Positions 16,137 to 25,072 are shown, numbered from the stretch's first letter. The stretch is DNA of 51,396 nt from CAYTTA01 sp964440655 (GCA_964440655.1 CAYTTA010000011.1:1-51396), one strand, 5' to 3'. The notes: generated from the sequence alone by a model not told the origin. Numbers and translations: made by a program.

Positions 16137-17459
16137 ATGAACCGGCACCTGGGAGCAGCCATACTGATAGTTACAGGCGGAATTCTGCTTCTGGCCTGGA
16201 AAGATGCACAGCCGGTTGGAGGCTCCGACCGGCCGGTCGTCACTGTTATCCGTGTGACGGGAATCATCGGCCCCACCACGACCAACTATCTGGAGCGCGC
16301 GCTGCGCATTGCCGAAGTGAACGGGCATGAGCTGCTGGTCATGGAGCTTGACACTCCCGGAGGGCTTCTCGACTCCACCCAGGACATCGTCCGGCTCATG
16401 CTCGGTTCCACACTTCCCATCGCGGTCTATGTCTCCCCGGAGGGGGCGGTGGCCGGCAGCGCGGGTACCTTCATAACCCTGGCAGCCCATATTGCGGCGA
16501 TGGCCCCCGCAACCAACATCGGGGCGGCCTCACCCGTCTCCATGGGAGGAGGGGAGATCGATTCGGTGGCCCAGCGGAAGATCTTTGAGTATTCCGAAAG
16601 CTATATCGAAAGCATCGCCGAGCAGAGAGGTCGAAATGCGGAGTGGGCGAAGAGGGCAGTCCGGGAAGGAGTGGCCATCACCGCCAGGGAAGCGGTTGAA
16701 TCCAACGTGGTCGATCTGATCGCTCCGGGGCTGGAGGAACTCCTGGAAGAGATTGACGGAATGGAGGTAGAGGGAAGGATTCTGAATACGCGGAATGCCT
16801 CCATCAATCGGATCGATACCAACCTGGCGGAACGTCTCTTCAGTTTCATATTGCGTCCGGAGGTCATGCTTATTTTGACCATGATCGCGATTTACGGTAT
16901 TGTAGGAGAACTGACCAGCCCGGGTGCGATCATTCCGGGTGTTGCCGGCGCGATCTCACTCATTCTTTTGCTTTATGGAGTGGCGGCGCTGCCGATCAAC
17001 ACGGCGGGGTTTCTACTGATCGGACTGGCGGTCATCCTCTTCATCGCCGAGGCATTCACACCCACTTTCGGGGTCCTGCTGGCCGGAGGGGCAGTCGCAT
17101 TTTTCCTTGGCGGACTCATGCTTTTTCAGGATCTGCCCGAAATGATGCAAATCTCGCTCTATTGGCTCATCCCCGCCACTCTGCTGACGGTTCTCTTTTT
17201 TGCATGGATCATCACCTACGGGTTGAAGGCCCAGTTCAGCAAGCCTCATACGGGACTGGAGGCCCTTGTCGGAACAGAAGCGGTGGTGATAGACCGGGTC
17301 GATGAGAAGGGAGGCAGGGTGCTGCTTTCCGGTGAATACTGGAGTGCGGTCAGCGAGACGCCGATTCCCGAAGGGAGCCGGTGTGAAGTAATTTCATTCA
17401 GTGGATTGACCGTAACGGTGAAACCTATCAATCAAACAAAAGGAGCAGAAAATGAATGA
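16137..17459 (+). CDS. nfeD: NfeD-family membrane protease (ClpP-class, STOPP type)
   Basis: 440 residues, the full-length form. A signal/anchor helix (6-22) is followed by a ClpP-like serine protease domain (about 33-235) with the catalytic Ser108 (VAGSAGTFI) and Lys148 (DSVAQRKIF), the family's Ser-Lys dyad, and LAAHIAAMAPATNIGAASPV between them. About four to five membrane helices (240-365) and a C-terminal OB-fold NfeD domain (about 375-440) follow. Relatives cleave the C-terminus of stomatin-like partners. A strong purine-rich Shine-Dalgarno (about 16124-16135) precedes the ATG. The gene overlaps the slipin gene by 8 bp, the classic nfeD-stomatin operon. Confidence 0.94.
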   Translation: MNRHLGAAILIVTGGILLLAWKDAQPVGGSDRPVVTVIRVTGIIGPTTTNYLERALRIAEVNGHELLVMELDTPGGLLDSTQDIVRLMLGSTLPIAVYVSPEGAVAGSAGTFITLAAHIAAMAPATNIGAASPVSMGGGEIDSVAQRKIFEYSESYIESIAEQRGRNAEWAKRAVREGVAITAREAVESNVVDLIAPGLEELLEEIDGMEVEGRILNTRNASINRIDTNLAERLFSFILRPEVMLILTMIAIYGIVGELTSPGAIIPGVAGAISLILLLYGVAALPINTAGFLLIGLAVILFIAEAFTPTFGVLLAGGAVAFFLGGLMLFQDLPEMMQISLYWLIPATLLTVLFFAWIITYGLKAQFSKPHTGLEALVGTEAVVIDRVDEKGGRVLLSGEYWSAVSETPIPEGSRCEVISFSGLTVTVKPINQTKGAENE

Positions 17460-18231
17460 TCCGGGAGTTGTGACCAATCTTCTGGTATGGGTGGTCACCA
17501 TACTGGTTTTTCTTTCGGTACTTCTGCCGCAGATGGTCAAGATCATGCGGGAGTATGAAAGGGCGGTGGTTTTCCGACTGGGTAAATACTATATGACCAA
17601 GGGGCCCGGGCTGATTTTCCTTATCCCCTTTATTGACAAGGTCGAGCGGGTGGACCTGCGTGTGCTTACGATCAATGTGGCCAAACAGGAGGTGATCACC
17701 AAGGACAACGTGACGGTCAATGTCGATGCGATCACTTTTTTCCGGGTAGTGGATGCGGAAAAAGCGGTGATCCAGGTGGAGCGATACATCGCAGCCACCT
17801 CTCTTCTGGCTCAAACCACCCTGCGAAGTGTACTGGGCCAGGTGGAACTGGATGAGCTGCTGGCTGAACGCGACACCATCAACAAGAAAATCCAGACGAT
17901 CATCGACACGCATACCGCCCCATGGGGGATCAAGGTGGTGTCGGTGGAGGTGCGGGATGTGGTTCTGCCCGAAACAATGATGCGTGCCATGGCTCGTCAG
18001 GCGGAAACCGAACGCGACCGGAGAGCGAAGATCATCAACGCGGAAGGAGAATTTCAGGCTGCACAGAAACTGGTCGATGCGGGCCGGATGATTGAGCAGT
18101 CACCGGCGGCACTTCAGCTCCGGTATCTGCAGACCCTGAGCGAAATAAGCAGCGAGAACTCGACGTTCACCATCGTTCCCCTGCCGATCGAGCTGTTCGA
18201 GGCGTTTAAAAAGAAGGCAGAAGAGGCATAG
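17452..18231 (+). CDS. Slipin/stomatin-like SPFH-domain membrane protein
   Basis: 259 residues. One N-terminal membrane helix (about 8-26) is followed by the SPFH/band-7 domain: VRLG-type start (AVVFRLGKYYMTKGPGLIF), DLRVLTINV, and ARQAETERDRRAKIINAEGEFQAAQKL at its end. The C-terminus is a coiled-coil oligomerisation segment. It forms ring-like assemblies in membrane microdomains. The ATG lies inside the end of nfeD with AAGGAG (17440-17445) upstream, so the two are translationally coupled and NfeD is its expected protease. Confidence 0.95.
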   Translation: MNDPGVVTNLLVWVVTILVFLSVLLPQMVKIMREYERAVVFRLGKYYMTKGPGLIFLIPFIDKVERVDLRVLTINVAKQEVITKDNVTVNVDAITFFRVVDAEKAVIQVERYIAATSLLAQTTLRSVLGQVELDELLAERDTINKKIQTIIDTHTAPWGIKVVSVEVRDVVLPETMMRAMARQAETERDRRAKIINAEGEFQAAQKLVDAGRMIEQSPAALQLRYLQTLSEISSENSTFTIVPLPIELFEAFKKKAEEA

Positions 18232-18244
18232 CCTTTCTTTCCGG

Positions 18245-19018
18245 TCAGTCGACTCCGTAATTGAACCGGTCGCGGAGCTCCTGGACATAGATTCCTATGT
18301 CGTTCCGGAGTTCGAAGAGGCGGCTGTGCAGTTCGCGGTATGCGGAAGGATCCATATAGGGGGCCGGTCGTTGCTTCTGCAGCAGCTCCAGCGCGTTGTT
18401 GGCGCAGTAGAGCCCTCTTTTGTTGTAGGCGATGTTTCCGCCGAGGTAATCCTGTTCGAAACCGAAGGAGTATCCTCCTGCCAGCTTGGCTCCGATTTTC
18501 AGGAGTTCATCTACAAAATCATTGTAGGTCTTGTTGTGGAACTGCTCCGGAATCGATTCGGCCCATTTCAGGACATCCACAGCCAGCTTTTTGGCTGTAT
18601 TGTAGACATGGAGATTCTCCAGTGAGCCGTAATCAGACTGGGTGAAGTCCTGGCTCAGGTATTTCCACTCCTCTCCTGCATCGTAGTCATCATCGTCATC
18701 CTCATCGAAGAAGGGGAGCTCTTCATTGTTGAAGAGAAGATCCTCATCTTCAAGGTCCTCATCCTCATCCTCCCACTCATCCTCATCGTCCGGGAAGTAG
18801 GCTTCATCCAGAAGGAGTTCCTCCTCGATAAACGCTTCTACCGCTTCATCCTCGTCCACACTTTCTCGAAGAAGAGTCCTCCAGCGGGGCAGGTGACTTT
18901 TGGGATCGGAAGTGATGAACCGGCGCAACTGTCTGCTCTTTCTTTCGAGTTCATCCAGATGGGCCTCCCACTGATGCTCATTCCAGGAGAGCTCATCGTC
19001 GAATCCATCAAAGCTCAT
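18245..19018 (-). CDS. Acidic protein of unknown function
   Basis: 257 residues. Residues 54-117 are extraordinarily acidic, with runs such as EDEDEDLEDED and FDEDDDDDYD, probably disordered. The C-terminal half (about 118-257) is a helical domain with conserved-looking segments VLKWAESIPEQFHNKTYNDF, GYSFGFEQDYLGGNIAYNKRG and LRNDIGIYVQELRDRF. No signal peptide or membrane helix is visible, so it is cytoplasmic. I do not recognise the family. It converges with slipin, the stops only 13 bp apart. Confidence 0.75.
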   Translation of the reverse strand: MSFDGFDDELSWNEHQWEAHLDELERKSRQLRRFITSDPKSHLPRWRTLLRESVDEDEAVEAFIEEELLLDEAYFPDDEDEWEDEDEDLEDEDLLFNNEELPFFDEDDDDDYDAGEEWKYLSQDFTQSDYGSLENLHVYNTAKKLAVDVLKWAESIPEQFHNKTYNDFVDELLKIGAKLAGGYSFGFEQDYLGGNIAYNKRGLYCANNALELLQKQRPAPYMDPSAYRELHSRLFELRNDIGIYVQELRDRFNYGVD

Positions 19019-19217
19019 GAGAAATAAGGACTAGAGATATTTGATAATTAAAGGTTCTGAAACTTCGGTCCGTAAGAGTGTCCGCTCGTTCGGACACGCC
19101 TCCCTTTTCCGTCGTCCAGAGCCTTTGAACAAGCTTGCAGCAGGAGTTTCTGATCGAAACTATACCAAACAATAAAATACGAAATAAAAGACCAATAAGT
19201 GGCAAATAAATTTCGTC

Positions 19218-19994
19218 TTAGTCGATTTCGTCGAGTATGTCATCGACATTGTCGGCCAGGCTGGCCGACTGCCGGTCATCCCTTTCCCCGGAACCGGTTG
19301 AGCCCTCATTTGAAAGGGTGGGGGCGGTCTCGTCACCCCGTCCGCTCACCGTGCTGCCTTCCGTCCCGGCCATCTTTATCCCGGACGGATCCGGCTCCGG
19401 CCGGCCGTCCATACTTTCTGCGGGTGCCGGCTCGGTCTGGACGGATGCTTCGGCCCCGGAGGCCGCTGGTTCCGCTTCCGCTTTCTCCGCTTCCGCCTGC
19501 AGGGCGATATCCGCCATTTCCGGTGGAAGCGCAAAAAGCCCGGCTCCATCCTGCGTGAACTGTTTGAGAGAGTCCTGTGCTATTTCCAGATAGGAGCGGA
19601 TTCCCGCTATGATCTCATTTCGCCTGTCCAGGAGCCGCAGAATGGTCTGTCGTACCTGCATTCTCTGATTGTTGGCATCCTGGAGAATCCTCGCGGCATC
19701 CATTTCGGCTTTCTGGATCATGTTGCGGGTCTCTTTCTCGACCCCTTCCAGTTTCTGCTCGGCCGATTCCCGGGCCGCCTGAAGAGTTTCGTGCAGGGCC
19801 TGCTCCACCCGCTCGTAATGTTTCAGTTTGTCATTGAGCCGGTTGATCTCATCGCGAAGCTCATTGTTTTTTGCCACCAGGTGTTCCCATTCAATAGAAA
19901 CCAGATTGAGGAATGCCTGCACTTCCGCCACATCATAACCCCGAATGGCCTTGTCAAATGTCTGCTGTTTGATTTCAAGCGCTGTCAATTTCAT
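19218..19994 (-). CDS. DivIVA-domain coiled-coil protein
   Basis: 258 residues from the ATG at 19992-19994. An AGGAG six bases before this codon decides the start over the ATG at 19998-20000, which lies within it, and over the longer frame to 20144. Residues 1-60 are a DivIVA domain (LTALEIKQQTFDKAIRGYDVAEVQAFLNLV), the membrane-curvature-binding N-terminus. A long coiled coil follows (to about 145), then a Pro/Ala/Glu-rich, probably disordered tail. DivIVA/GpsB proteins organise cell-pole or division-site growth in Gram-positives; the role in Gram-negative lineages is unclear. It lies downstream of yggS on the same strand, an arrangement reminiscent of the yggS-divIVA clusters of other bacteria. 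Confidence 0.9.
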   Translation of the reverse strand: MKLTALEIKQQTFDKAIRGYDVAEVQAFLNLVSIEWEHLVAKNNELRDEINRLNDKLKHYERVEQALHETLQAARESAEQKLEGVEKETRNMIQKAEMDAARILQDANNQRMQVRQTILRLLDRRNEIIAGIRSYLEIAQDSLKQFTQDGAGLFALPPEMADIALQAEAEKAEAEPAASGAEASVQTEPAPAESMDGRPEPDPSGIKMAGTEGSTVSGRGDETAPTLSNEGSTGSGERDDRQSASLADNVDDILDEID

Positions 19995-20227
19995 TGCCAT
20001 CTCCTGTTCCGGTGTGTTGGTTATGGATGTGTCGGCTTCCCGCGGTGGTTGCCGGTCCTGGATAACAGGCCCTGGATAGTGTAAATGTATAAACCCCGGC
20101 GATGATATACGAATGCCTGAACGGACCCGGATAACCCACGCCATCCGGGGACCTGGGCTGTCCCGGCCGGGCCGGTGTCGGCAATATGGTCCCTGCGAAA
20201 ACCGTTGCCGGGTGTCTGCAGAGGGGA

Positions 20228-20929
20228 TCAGTACCGGCGCTCACCAAACAGTGCAGTACCCACGCGGACCATGGTGGAGCCCTCCTCCACAGCGATCTCA
20301 AGATCGTTAGTCATTCCCATGGAGAGATGCTCCAGCTCCACCGCCCCCCCGTTCAGATCGCTGATCTTGTCGAAGGTCTCCCTGAGAAGCCTGAACTCCT
20401 CGCGGATTTTACCCTCATCCTCTGTAAATGTTGCCATTCCCATCAGACCGCGCACCCGGATGTTCTTCATGGGGAGGGCATGTTCAACAAGCTCCCTCAC
20501 CTCTTCGGGGCGGCATCCGTGCTTCTGGGGTTCATTGCTGATATTGACCTGGATGAGCACATTCACCTTTCGTCCGCTTCCCTCCAGTCTCTTCTCCAGC
20601 TCGTCCAGATACTTCCTCTTCCAGATCGAATGGATCCAGTCCACCCGTCCGGCCAGCTGTCTGATCTTGTTCGTCTGCATGGCGCCGACGAAATGCCAGA
20701 CAATCTCCTCGTCCGGAATCTGCTCCATCTTTTCCTGAAGTTCCGGAATCCGGTTTTCTCCGAAATGGAGCTGGTTGCACTCCCTGGCCTGGAGTATCTC
20801 CTCAACGGGCCGGGTTTTGCTGATCGCTATCAGTTCCACGCTCTCCGGGTCTCTTCCCGTACGGGTGCAGGCTTCTGCAATCCGCTCCCGGATGGTCTCG
20901 ATGTTGCTGCAAATGGTGTTGGAATTCAT
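20228..20929 (-). CDS. PLP homeostasis protein YggS/PLPBP family
   Basis: 233 residues, standard length. It is a single-domain PLP-binding TIM barrel related to alanine racemase's N-domain. The Schiff-base residue is Lys38 (LIAISKTRP). Other signatures are HFGENRIPELQEK, WHFVGAMQTNKI, VNISNEPQKHG, LMGMAT, LSMGMTNDLEIAVEEGSTMV and RVGTALFGERRY. It has no known catalysis and buffers free pyridoxal phosphate and amino-acid/keto-acid balance. It precedes the DivIVA-like gene on the same strand, 233 bp away. Confidence 0.95.
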   Translation of the reverse strand: MNSNTICSNIETIRERIAEACTRTGRDPESVELIAISKTRPVEEILQARECNQLHFGENRIPELQEKMEQIPDEEIVWHFVGAMQTNKIRQLAGRVDWIHSIWKRKYLDELEKRLEGSGRKVNVLIQVNISNEPQKHGCRPEEVRELVEHALPMKNIRVRGLMGMATFTEDEGKIREEFRLLRETFDKISDLNGGAVELEHLSMGMTNDLEIAVEEGSTMVRVGTALFGERRY

Positions 20930-21142
20930 GAATACAACAGATTCTGGTTAAAGGGTTAAAATAAACCTTTTGTCCGAGCTAAATTAGTCGTAATTTTCAG
21001 GTCTGATGAAAAAACGCAGATCATCACTTTCTTCATTTTCTTCGATGCAGTTCATCTCCTGTAAGATAAAACAGGAAACCCCGAAACGGGGATGCGTGCC
21101 CTTCCCGGCCGATATGTGGAGCAACAAGAGGGGGCAGGGCGC

Positions 21143-22195
21143 ATGAAAACCCGGATCCGGCATATCACCAGTTTCATGCATCAGTGGGCGCCCCCCAAGA
21201 TCAAGCTGGATTACGATAATGTCGGATTGCTGGTAGGGGATCAGGAGAGAGAGGTCAGCAGGGTTCTTGTCTGTCTGGATGTGACCGAAGAGGTCGTGGA
21301 TGAAGCCATCCGGAAAGAGTGTGAACTGATTGTTTCCCATCATCCGCTCATATTCAGACCTCTCTATCGCATCAACCCGGATACCGAACAGGGTCGCATT
21401 CTCTACAAGCTGATCCGGAACGACATCGCCCTTCTTTGTGCCCACACCAACCTGGATGCCGCGCTTGACGGAGTCTCTTTCATACTTGCCCGTCAGCTAG
21501 GGCTCGATCATCTCCGTTTTCTCGATAAAGGATACGCCGTAAGCCGCAGAATCACCCTGACCACACCGGCTGAAGATACCGGCGCAGTCCTCAAGCTTCT
21601 TAACTACTATTCCGCAGAAGAGGCGCACTTTTTTCAGGTGGACGCCAGGAAAGAGGGGCTGTACTGCTTTGAAGCCGTCATTGATGCGCACAATGTAGGT
21701 GCTCTGAAAAGCAAGCTGGAGCAGGAGGGGCTGCTGGAGAACGGTTCACTGCAGGTTCTCATGCTGGAGACGCCCTCCAGAAATTTCGGAATGGGGGTTG
21801 TAGGCACCTATCCGGAAGAGGGTCTTGCTCTGGAAGAGTTTCTTCATCTGGTCTGCCGCGCACTGGATGTCCCTGCCCTGCGCTACTCGGGAAGTGTGGA
21901 GAGGGTGAGGAACGTTGCGGTCTGCGGTGGTTCCGGCGTCTCTCTAAAACAGGCTGCCATCGTTTCGGGGGCGGATGCGCTGGTCACCGCCGATATCAAG
22001 TATCATGACTTCTTTCTGGAGAAGCCTTTTCTGCTGGTGGATGCAGGGCACTATGAAAGTGAGTTTCCGGTGGTGGAGGCAATCAGGAAGGAGCTTGCCG
22101 AAGGATTTGAGGCCATTTCCATCTTTGCAACCGAGGTGGTTACCAATCCTGTGAAAATCTATTCAACCCAACCTGAAATCAAACCCATAGAATAA
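21143..22195 (+). CDS. Nif3-like dinuclear metal centre protein (long, insert-containing form)
   Basis: 350 residues from the ATG at 21143, which follows a GAGGGGG purine tract; 17 uncharacteristic residues lie upstream in the open frame. It belongs to the GTP cyclohydrolase I type 2/Nif3 family. VSHHPLIFRPL (His66, His67) and the C-terminal DIKYHDFF and DAGHYESE segments are the metal ligands. The middle part (about 125-230) corresponds to the PII/CutA-like insertion found in long members such as YqfO. Function is unsettled in the family. The CT398-like gene starts 10 bp downstream, a very common pairing, so they form an operon. Confidence 0.93.
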   Translation: MKTRIRHITSFMHQWAPPKIKLDYDNVGLLVGDQEREVSRVLVCLDVTEEVVDEAIRKECELIVSHHPLIFRPLYRINPDTEQGRILYKLIRNDIALLCAHTNLDAALDGVSFILARQLGLDHLRFLDKGYAVSRRITLTTPAEDTGAVLKLLNYYSAEEAHFFQVDARKEGLYCFEAVIDAHNVGALKSKLEQEGLLENGSLQVLMLETPSRNFGMGVVGTYPEEGLALEEFLHLVCRALDVPALRYSGSVERVRNVAVCGGSGVSLKQAAIVSGADALVTADIKYHDFFLEKPFLLVDAGHYESEFPVVEAIRKELAEGFEAISIFATEVVTNPVKIYSTQPEIKPIE

Positions 22196-22205
22196 CAGAC
22201 GCACC

Positions 22206-22940
22206 ATGGAAGAGGTACTCCAAAAATTAGCCACCCTTCAATATATCGACAGCCGGATTGACGAGCTGAGACAGCTTCGGGGAGATCTGCCGGAAGAGGT
22301 GCTCGACATCGAGACCGAGATTACCCGGCTGCAAGTGCGGGTCAACCAGCTGGAACAGGAGAGAAAAGACCTGGAAGTTGAGAGCCGGAATCTGGAACTG
22401 GAGATCGCCGCTTCCCGGGAGAAGATGTCGAAGTACGAGCAGCAGCAGCTTACCGTCCGAAACAACCGGGAGTATGATGCGCTTACCAAGGAGATCGAGT
22501 CTCACAAGCAGATGATCGAAAAGGCCCACACCCGGATGGGTGAGGTTGCCACCCGTATGGAGGAGATCGGCCCGGAGCTGGAGCAGGTGAAAAAGCATCT
22601 TGATGAGGTGAAGGAGGTTCACAAGGAGAAGAAGGAGAATCTGGACAATGTGGTGGAGGCGACCCGCCACGAAGAGGAGGAACTGAACAAGAAGCGGGAG
22701 GCGGTCGAAAGCTCCCTCGACACCCGGTATGTACGCAGTTACAAGCGCCTTCGCAACGGTTTGCACAACGGAATCGCCGTCGTGGCGATGGAGAAGGGTG
22801 CCGCTCTGGGGATGGCGCTTCCTCCGCAGGTTCAGGTTGAGGTCCGGAGAAAAAACAAGATCATCATTGATGAGAACAGCGGTCGGATCGTGGTGGATCC
22901 CTCCTTCTTCCAGCAGGCCCGGGAAGAGATCCGGATCTGA
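22206..22940 (+). CDS. CT398-like coiled-coil protein with a cysteine-free zinc-ribbon remnant
   Basis: 244 residues. Residues 1-180 are a long antiparallel coiled-coil hairpin (VRNNREYDALTKEIES is the family's conserved turn region). The C-terminal zinc-ribbon domain (COG1579) normally reads C-x2-C-x-M-x-LPPQ...EVRR...II-x-C-x2-CGRIL. Here the alignment is preserved (MALPPQVQVEVRR and SGRIVV), but all four metal-binding Cys are replaced, by Gly, Leu, Asp and Ser. The fold may persist without zinc. It forms an operon with the Nif3-like gene and is followed by rnpB 36 bp later. Confidence 0.88.
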   Translation: MEEVLQKLATLQYIDSRIDELRQLRGDLPEEVLDIETEITRLQVRVNQLEQERKDLEVESRNLELEIAASREKMSKYEQQQLTVRNNREYDALTKEIESHKQMIEKAHTRMGEVATRMEEIGPELEQVKKHLDEVKEVHKEKKENLDNVVEATRHEEEELNKKREAVESSLDTRYVRSYKRLRNGLHNGIAVVAMEKGAALGMALPPQVQVEVRRKNKIIIDENSGRIVVDPSFFQQAREEIRI

Positions 22941-22964
22941 CACTGAAAAGAAGCCCCTCTTCGT

Positions 22965-22971
22965 TATATTG
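22965..22971 (+). promoter_or_regulatory. TATATTG box of rnpB
   Basis: TATATTG ends six bases before the predicted 5' end of the RNase P RNA, the right place for a -7 element (TAnnTTTG-like). No good -33 partner was seen. Confidence 0.5.
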
Positions 22972-22976
22972 AACAG

Positions 22977-23389
22977 GTGTGGTTGCCGGGCAATCGCTCC
23001 GTATCCGGTTTCCGGGCACTTCGGTGTTCCTGAACCGGACGGTGAGGAAAGTCCGAACACCTACGGATACCGTGCTTCCTAACAGGAAGGCTTCCCGTCG
23101 GTGAGAAGAAACTCACAGCCTGGGAAGACAGAGAGTGCAACAGAAAGGATACCGCTGCCGGAATCCGGCAGTAAGGGTGAAAGGGTGAGGTAAGAGCTCA
23201 CCGCTGCATCAGTGATGGTGCAGGCAGTGCAAACCTCACGGGGTGCAAGTTCAAGCAGGTTGTGCGCCATCCGTCGCTATACAACCGGGTAGAACGCAAG
23301 AGCTCCGGGGTGACCCGGAGCCCAGATAGATGATTGCCTCGCCGGCAGCGCCGGTCAGACAGAATTCGGCTTACAGGCAGCCACACACC
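22977..23389 (+). ncRNA. rnpB: RNase P RNA (bacterial type A)
   Basis: The catalytic RNA of RNase P, which removes tRNA 5' leaders. The universally conserved P4-forming strands are present: GAGGAAAGTCCGAACAC (23043-23059) near the 5' end and AGACAGAATTCGGCTTACAG near the 3' end. The ends pair as P1 (GTGTGG at 22977 with CCACAC at 23381). The total of about 413 nt is normal. A T-run (23391-23395) follows directly and may end transcription. All frames inside it are spurious. Confidence 0.97.
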
Positions 23390-23533
23390 GTTTTTATCAC
23401 ATTAATCGCAGGGTTGCAATCGTAAAACTCTATTAAAAAGGTTAGAGAGAGCAATTTTTTCCCCATCATTGCGGTTCAAAACCTGTTACTTCATTTCATA
23501 AAATCATCCCTTACCCCAACAACCCCGCTGCGA

Positions 23534-24091
23534 ATGTATTCCAACAATTGGTTCCGTCTGTTGCCTTTCACCCTCCTTGCAAACATGGTCTTCGCCTTCA
23601 GCAGCCTGGCTCAGCAACCAGAGCGGGATGCAGAACCGGCGCCGGAACAGGAAGCTCCACCCGCGCAACACTCTGTGCCCCAACAACCGCAGGCTCCTTC
23701 GGTTCCATCGCCGAACGAGATCACAGATCAGGAACTGGTCACCTTCATCGCGGCTTCCGATGCGATTCAACCCATACAGGAAGCCGCCCAGTCTTCCATG
23801 ATCTCGGTCATCGAGGAAGAGGGCATGGAGATCGGCCGGTTTCAGGAGATCATGCTCGCTATGCAGAATCCGCAGCTGGCGGCCACCCTTGAGATCTCTC
23901 CGGAAGAGGAGCAGGCGCTCCATCAGATGAGACCCCGGCTTATGGAGATCGAAACCAGGGCCAGCGGGGAAATGCAGGACGAGATCAATGAAAAAGGGCT
24001 CGAGGTGGAGCGATATCAGGAGATCTACAGGAGTCTGCTGCAGTACCCCGAACTGATGGAACGTCTGGAAGTGCTGCTGGAAGACGACTAG
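23534..24091 (+). CDS. DUF4168-family secreted protein
   Basis: 185 residues. A signal sequence (about 1-26, LLANMVFAFSSLAQ) is followed by a Pro/Gln/Glu-rich linker (27-62) and a DUF4168 domain of helices. The domain shows two similar halves: ITDQELVTFIAASDAI...EIGRFQEIMLAMQ and EEQALHQMRPRLMEIE...EVERYQEIYRSLLQ. Function is unknown in this family, which is common in Bacteroidota and cyanobacteria. The stop codon TAG (24089-24091) lies inside an 18-bp tandem duplication. Confidence 0.87.
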   Translation: MYSNNWFRLLPFTLLANMVFAFSSLAQQPERDAEPAPEQEAPPAQHSVPQQPQAPSVPSPNEITDQELVTFIAASDAIQPIQEAAQSSMISVIEEEGMEIGRFQEIMLAMQNPQLAATLEISPEEEQALHQMRPRLMEIETRASGEMQDEINEKGLEVERYQEIYRSLLQYPELMERLEVLLEDD

Positions 24092-24109
24092 CTGCTGGAA
24101 GGCGACGAG
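24074..24109 (+). repeat. 18-bp tandem duplication over a stop codon
   Basis: CTGCTGGAAGACGACTAG (24074-24091) is followed by CTGCTGGAAGGCGACGAG (24092-24109), 16 of 18 identical and in frame. The first copy ends in the DUF4168 stop codon TAG; the second has GAG at that place. Confidence 0.9.
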
Positions 24110-24134
24110 CAAGGTCGTGTTCCGGATCGATCTG

Positions 24135-24611
24135 TCAGAGCTTCACTTTGTGTGTTCCCTTGATGCTCCGGTCGAGATCCCGCTGAATCTCCCTCTCTTT
24201 AAGATCTTCCCGCTTGTCGTATTTCTTCTTGCCGGTAGCCAGGCCCAGAAGGATTTTGGCATAGCCGTTACGGAAATAGAGCTTTAGCGGGATGAGGGTT
24301 TTTCCCTTTTCCGAAATGGCCCGGTCGATCTGACGGATCTCCCGGCGCTTGAGCAGCAGTTTCCGGTCCCTCCGCTCCTCGTGATTGGTCCAGGATCCAT
24401 GCTCATATGGCTTGATGTACATGTTCTTCAGCCAGACCTCTCCCTGCCTCATGTAGGCAAATGCCTCATGAAGGCTGGCTTTGCCCGCCCGGATCGATTT
24501 CACCTCGGTCCCCTGGAGCACAATGCCTGCCTCGAATGTCTCCTCTATGTGATAGTCGTGCCTTGCCCGCCGGTTCTCAATGGTCGGGGTTGCGGCTTTC
24601 TTTGAAGACAT
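24135..24611 (-). CDS. smpB: SsrA-binding protein SmpB
   Basis: 158 residues. Partner of tmRNA in trans-translation, which rescues stalled ribosomes. Signatures are NRRARHDYHIEETFEAGIVLQGTEVKSIR (start of the OB-like barrel), GKASLHEAFA, LYFRNGYAKILLGLATGKKKYDKRED and a basic C-terminal tail (DLDRSIKGTHKVKL) that enters the mRNA channel. It converges with the DUF4168 gene. The lipoprotein gene starts upstream on the same strand and ends 26 bp before it. No ssrA was recognised in the window. Confidence 0.97.
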   Translation of the reverse strand: MSSKKAATPTIENRRARHDYHIEETFEAGIVLQGTEVKSIRAGKASLHEAFAYMRQGEVWLKNMYIKPYEHGSWTNHEERRDRKLLLKRREIRQIDRAISEKGKTLIPLKLYFRNGYAKILLGLATGKKKYDKREDLKEREIQRDLDRSIKGTHKVKL

Positions 24612-24637
24612 GATTTCGGATCAACAGGTGATGACCG

Positions 24638-25072
24638 TCAGGGAGTGATACCCACTTCCCGGAGGCCGCGAAGAACATCCTCTTCAGGACTCCGGTCCGG
24701 GATGGTCCGGTAGACCTGCAGGATCTGATCAATATGGGATCGGGCCGCCTGATTTGCGGGATTGATGCGCAGGACCTCGGTGAACTGCCGCAGTGCATCG
24801 TTCATTCGTGTACGCATCTCACGGCCGTCGAAGGTGTTCATGTTGTGAATGCCGTAGTTGAGATGGGTCTTCTCAAGCAGACGAAGGACGGAGGGGTCGC
24901 TTTCATCCTCTTTCTCGAGCACTTCCAGTGCCGTCTCGTATCGTGAGTCCTCAATCAGATAGTCGATCTTCTCACTCAGGTTCCCCGGCAGCTCTTCCTT
25001 TTCGGAAGTTCCGCCGGAACAGGAGGCAAGAATGAGAGAGATCAGGATCCAAATTCCGGTTCGGTTCAACAC
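24638..25072 (-). CDS. Small lipoprotein with TPR-like helices
   Basis: 144 residues. The N-terminal signal ends in lipobox LASC with Cys18. The remainder is helical, with YETALEVLEKEDESDPSVL and RMNDALRQFTEVLRINPANQAARSHI matching the spacing of tetratricopeptide repeats. Probably a periplasmic scaffold protein anchored by lipid. Partner unknown. It lies between the protease gene and smpB, all on the minus strand. Confidence 0.78.
   Translation of the reverse strand: MLNRTGIWILISLILASCSGGTSEKEELPGNLSEKIDYLIEDSRYETALEVLEKEDESDPSVLRLLEKTHLNYGIHNMNTFDGREMRTRMNDALRQFTEVLRINPANQAARSHIDQILQVYRTIPDRSPEEDVLRGLREVGITP

Noticed and set aside
22977..23389. Several small open frames on both strands
   Set aside because: The region is RNase P RNA with conserved P1 and P4 elements.
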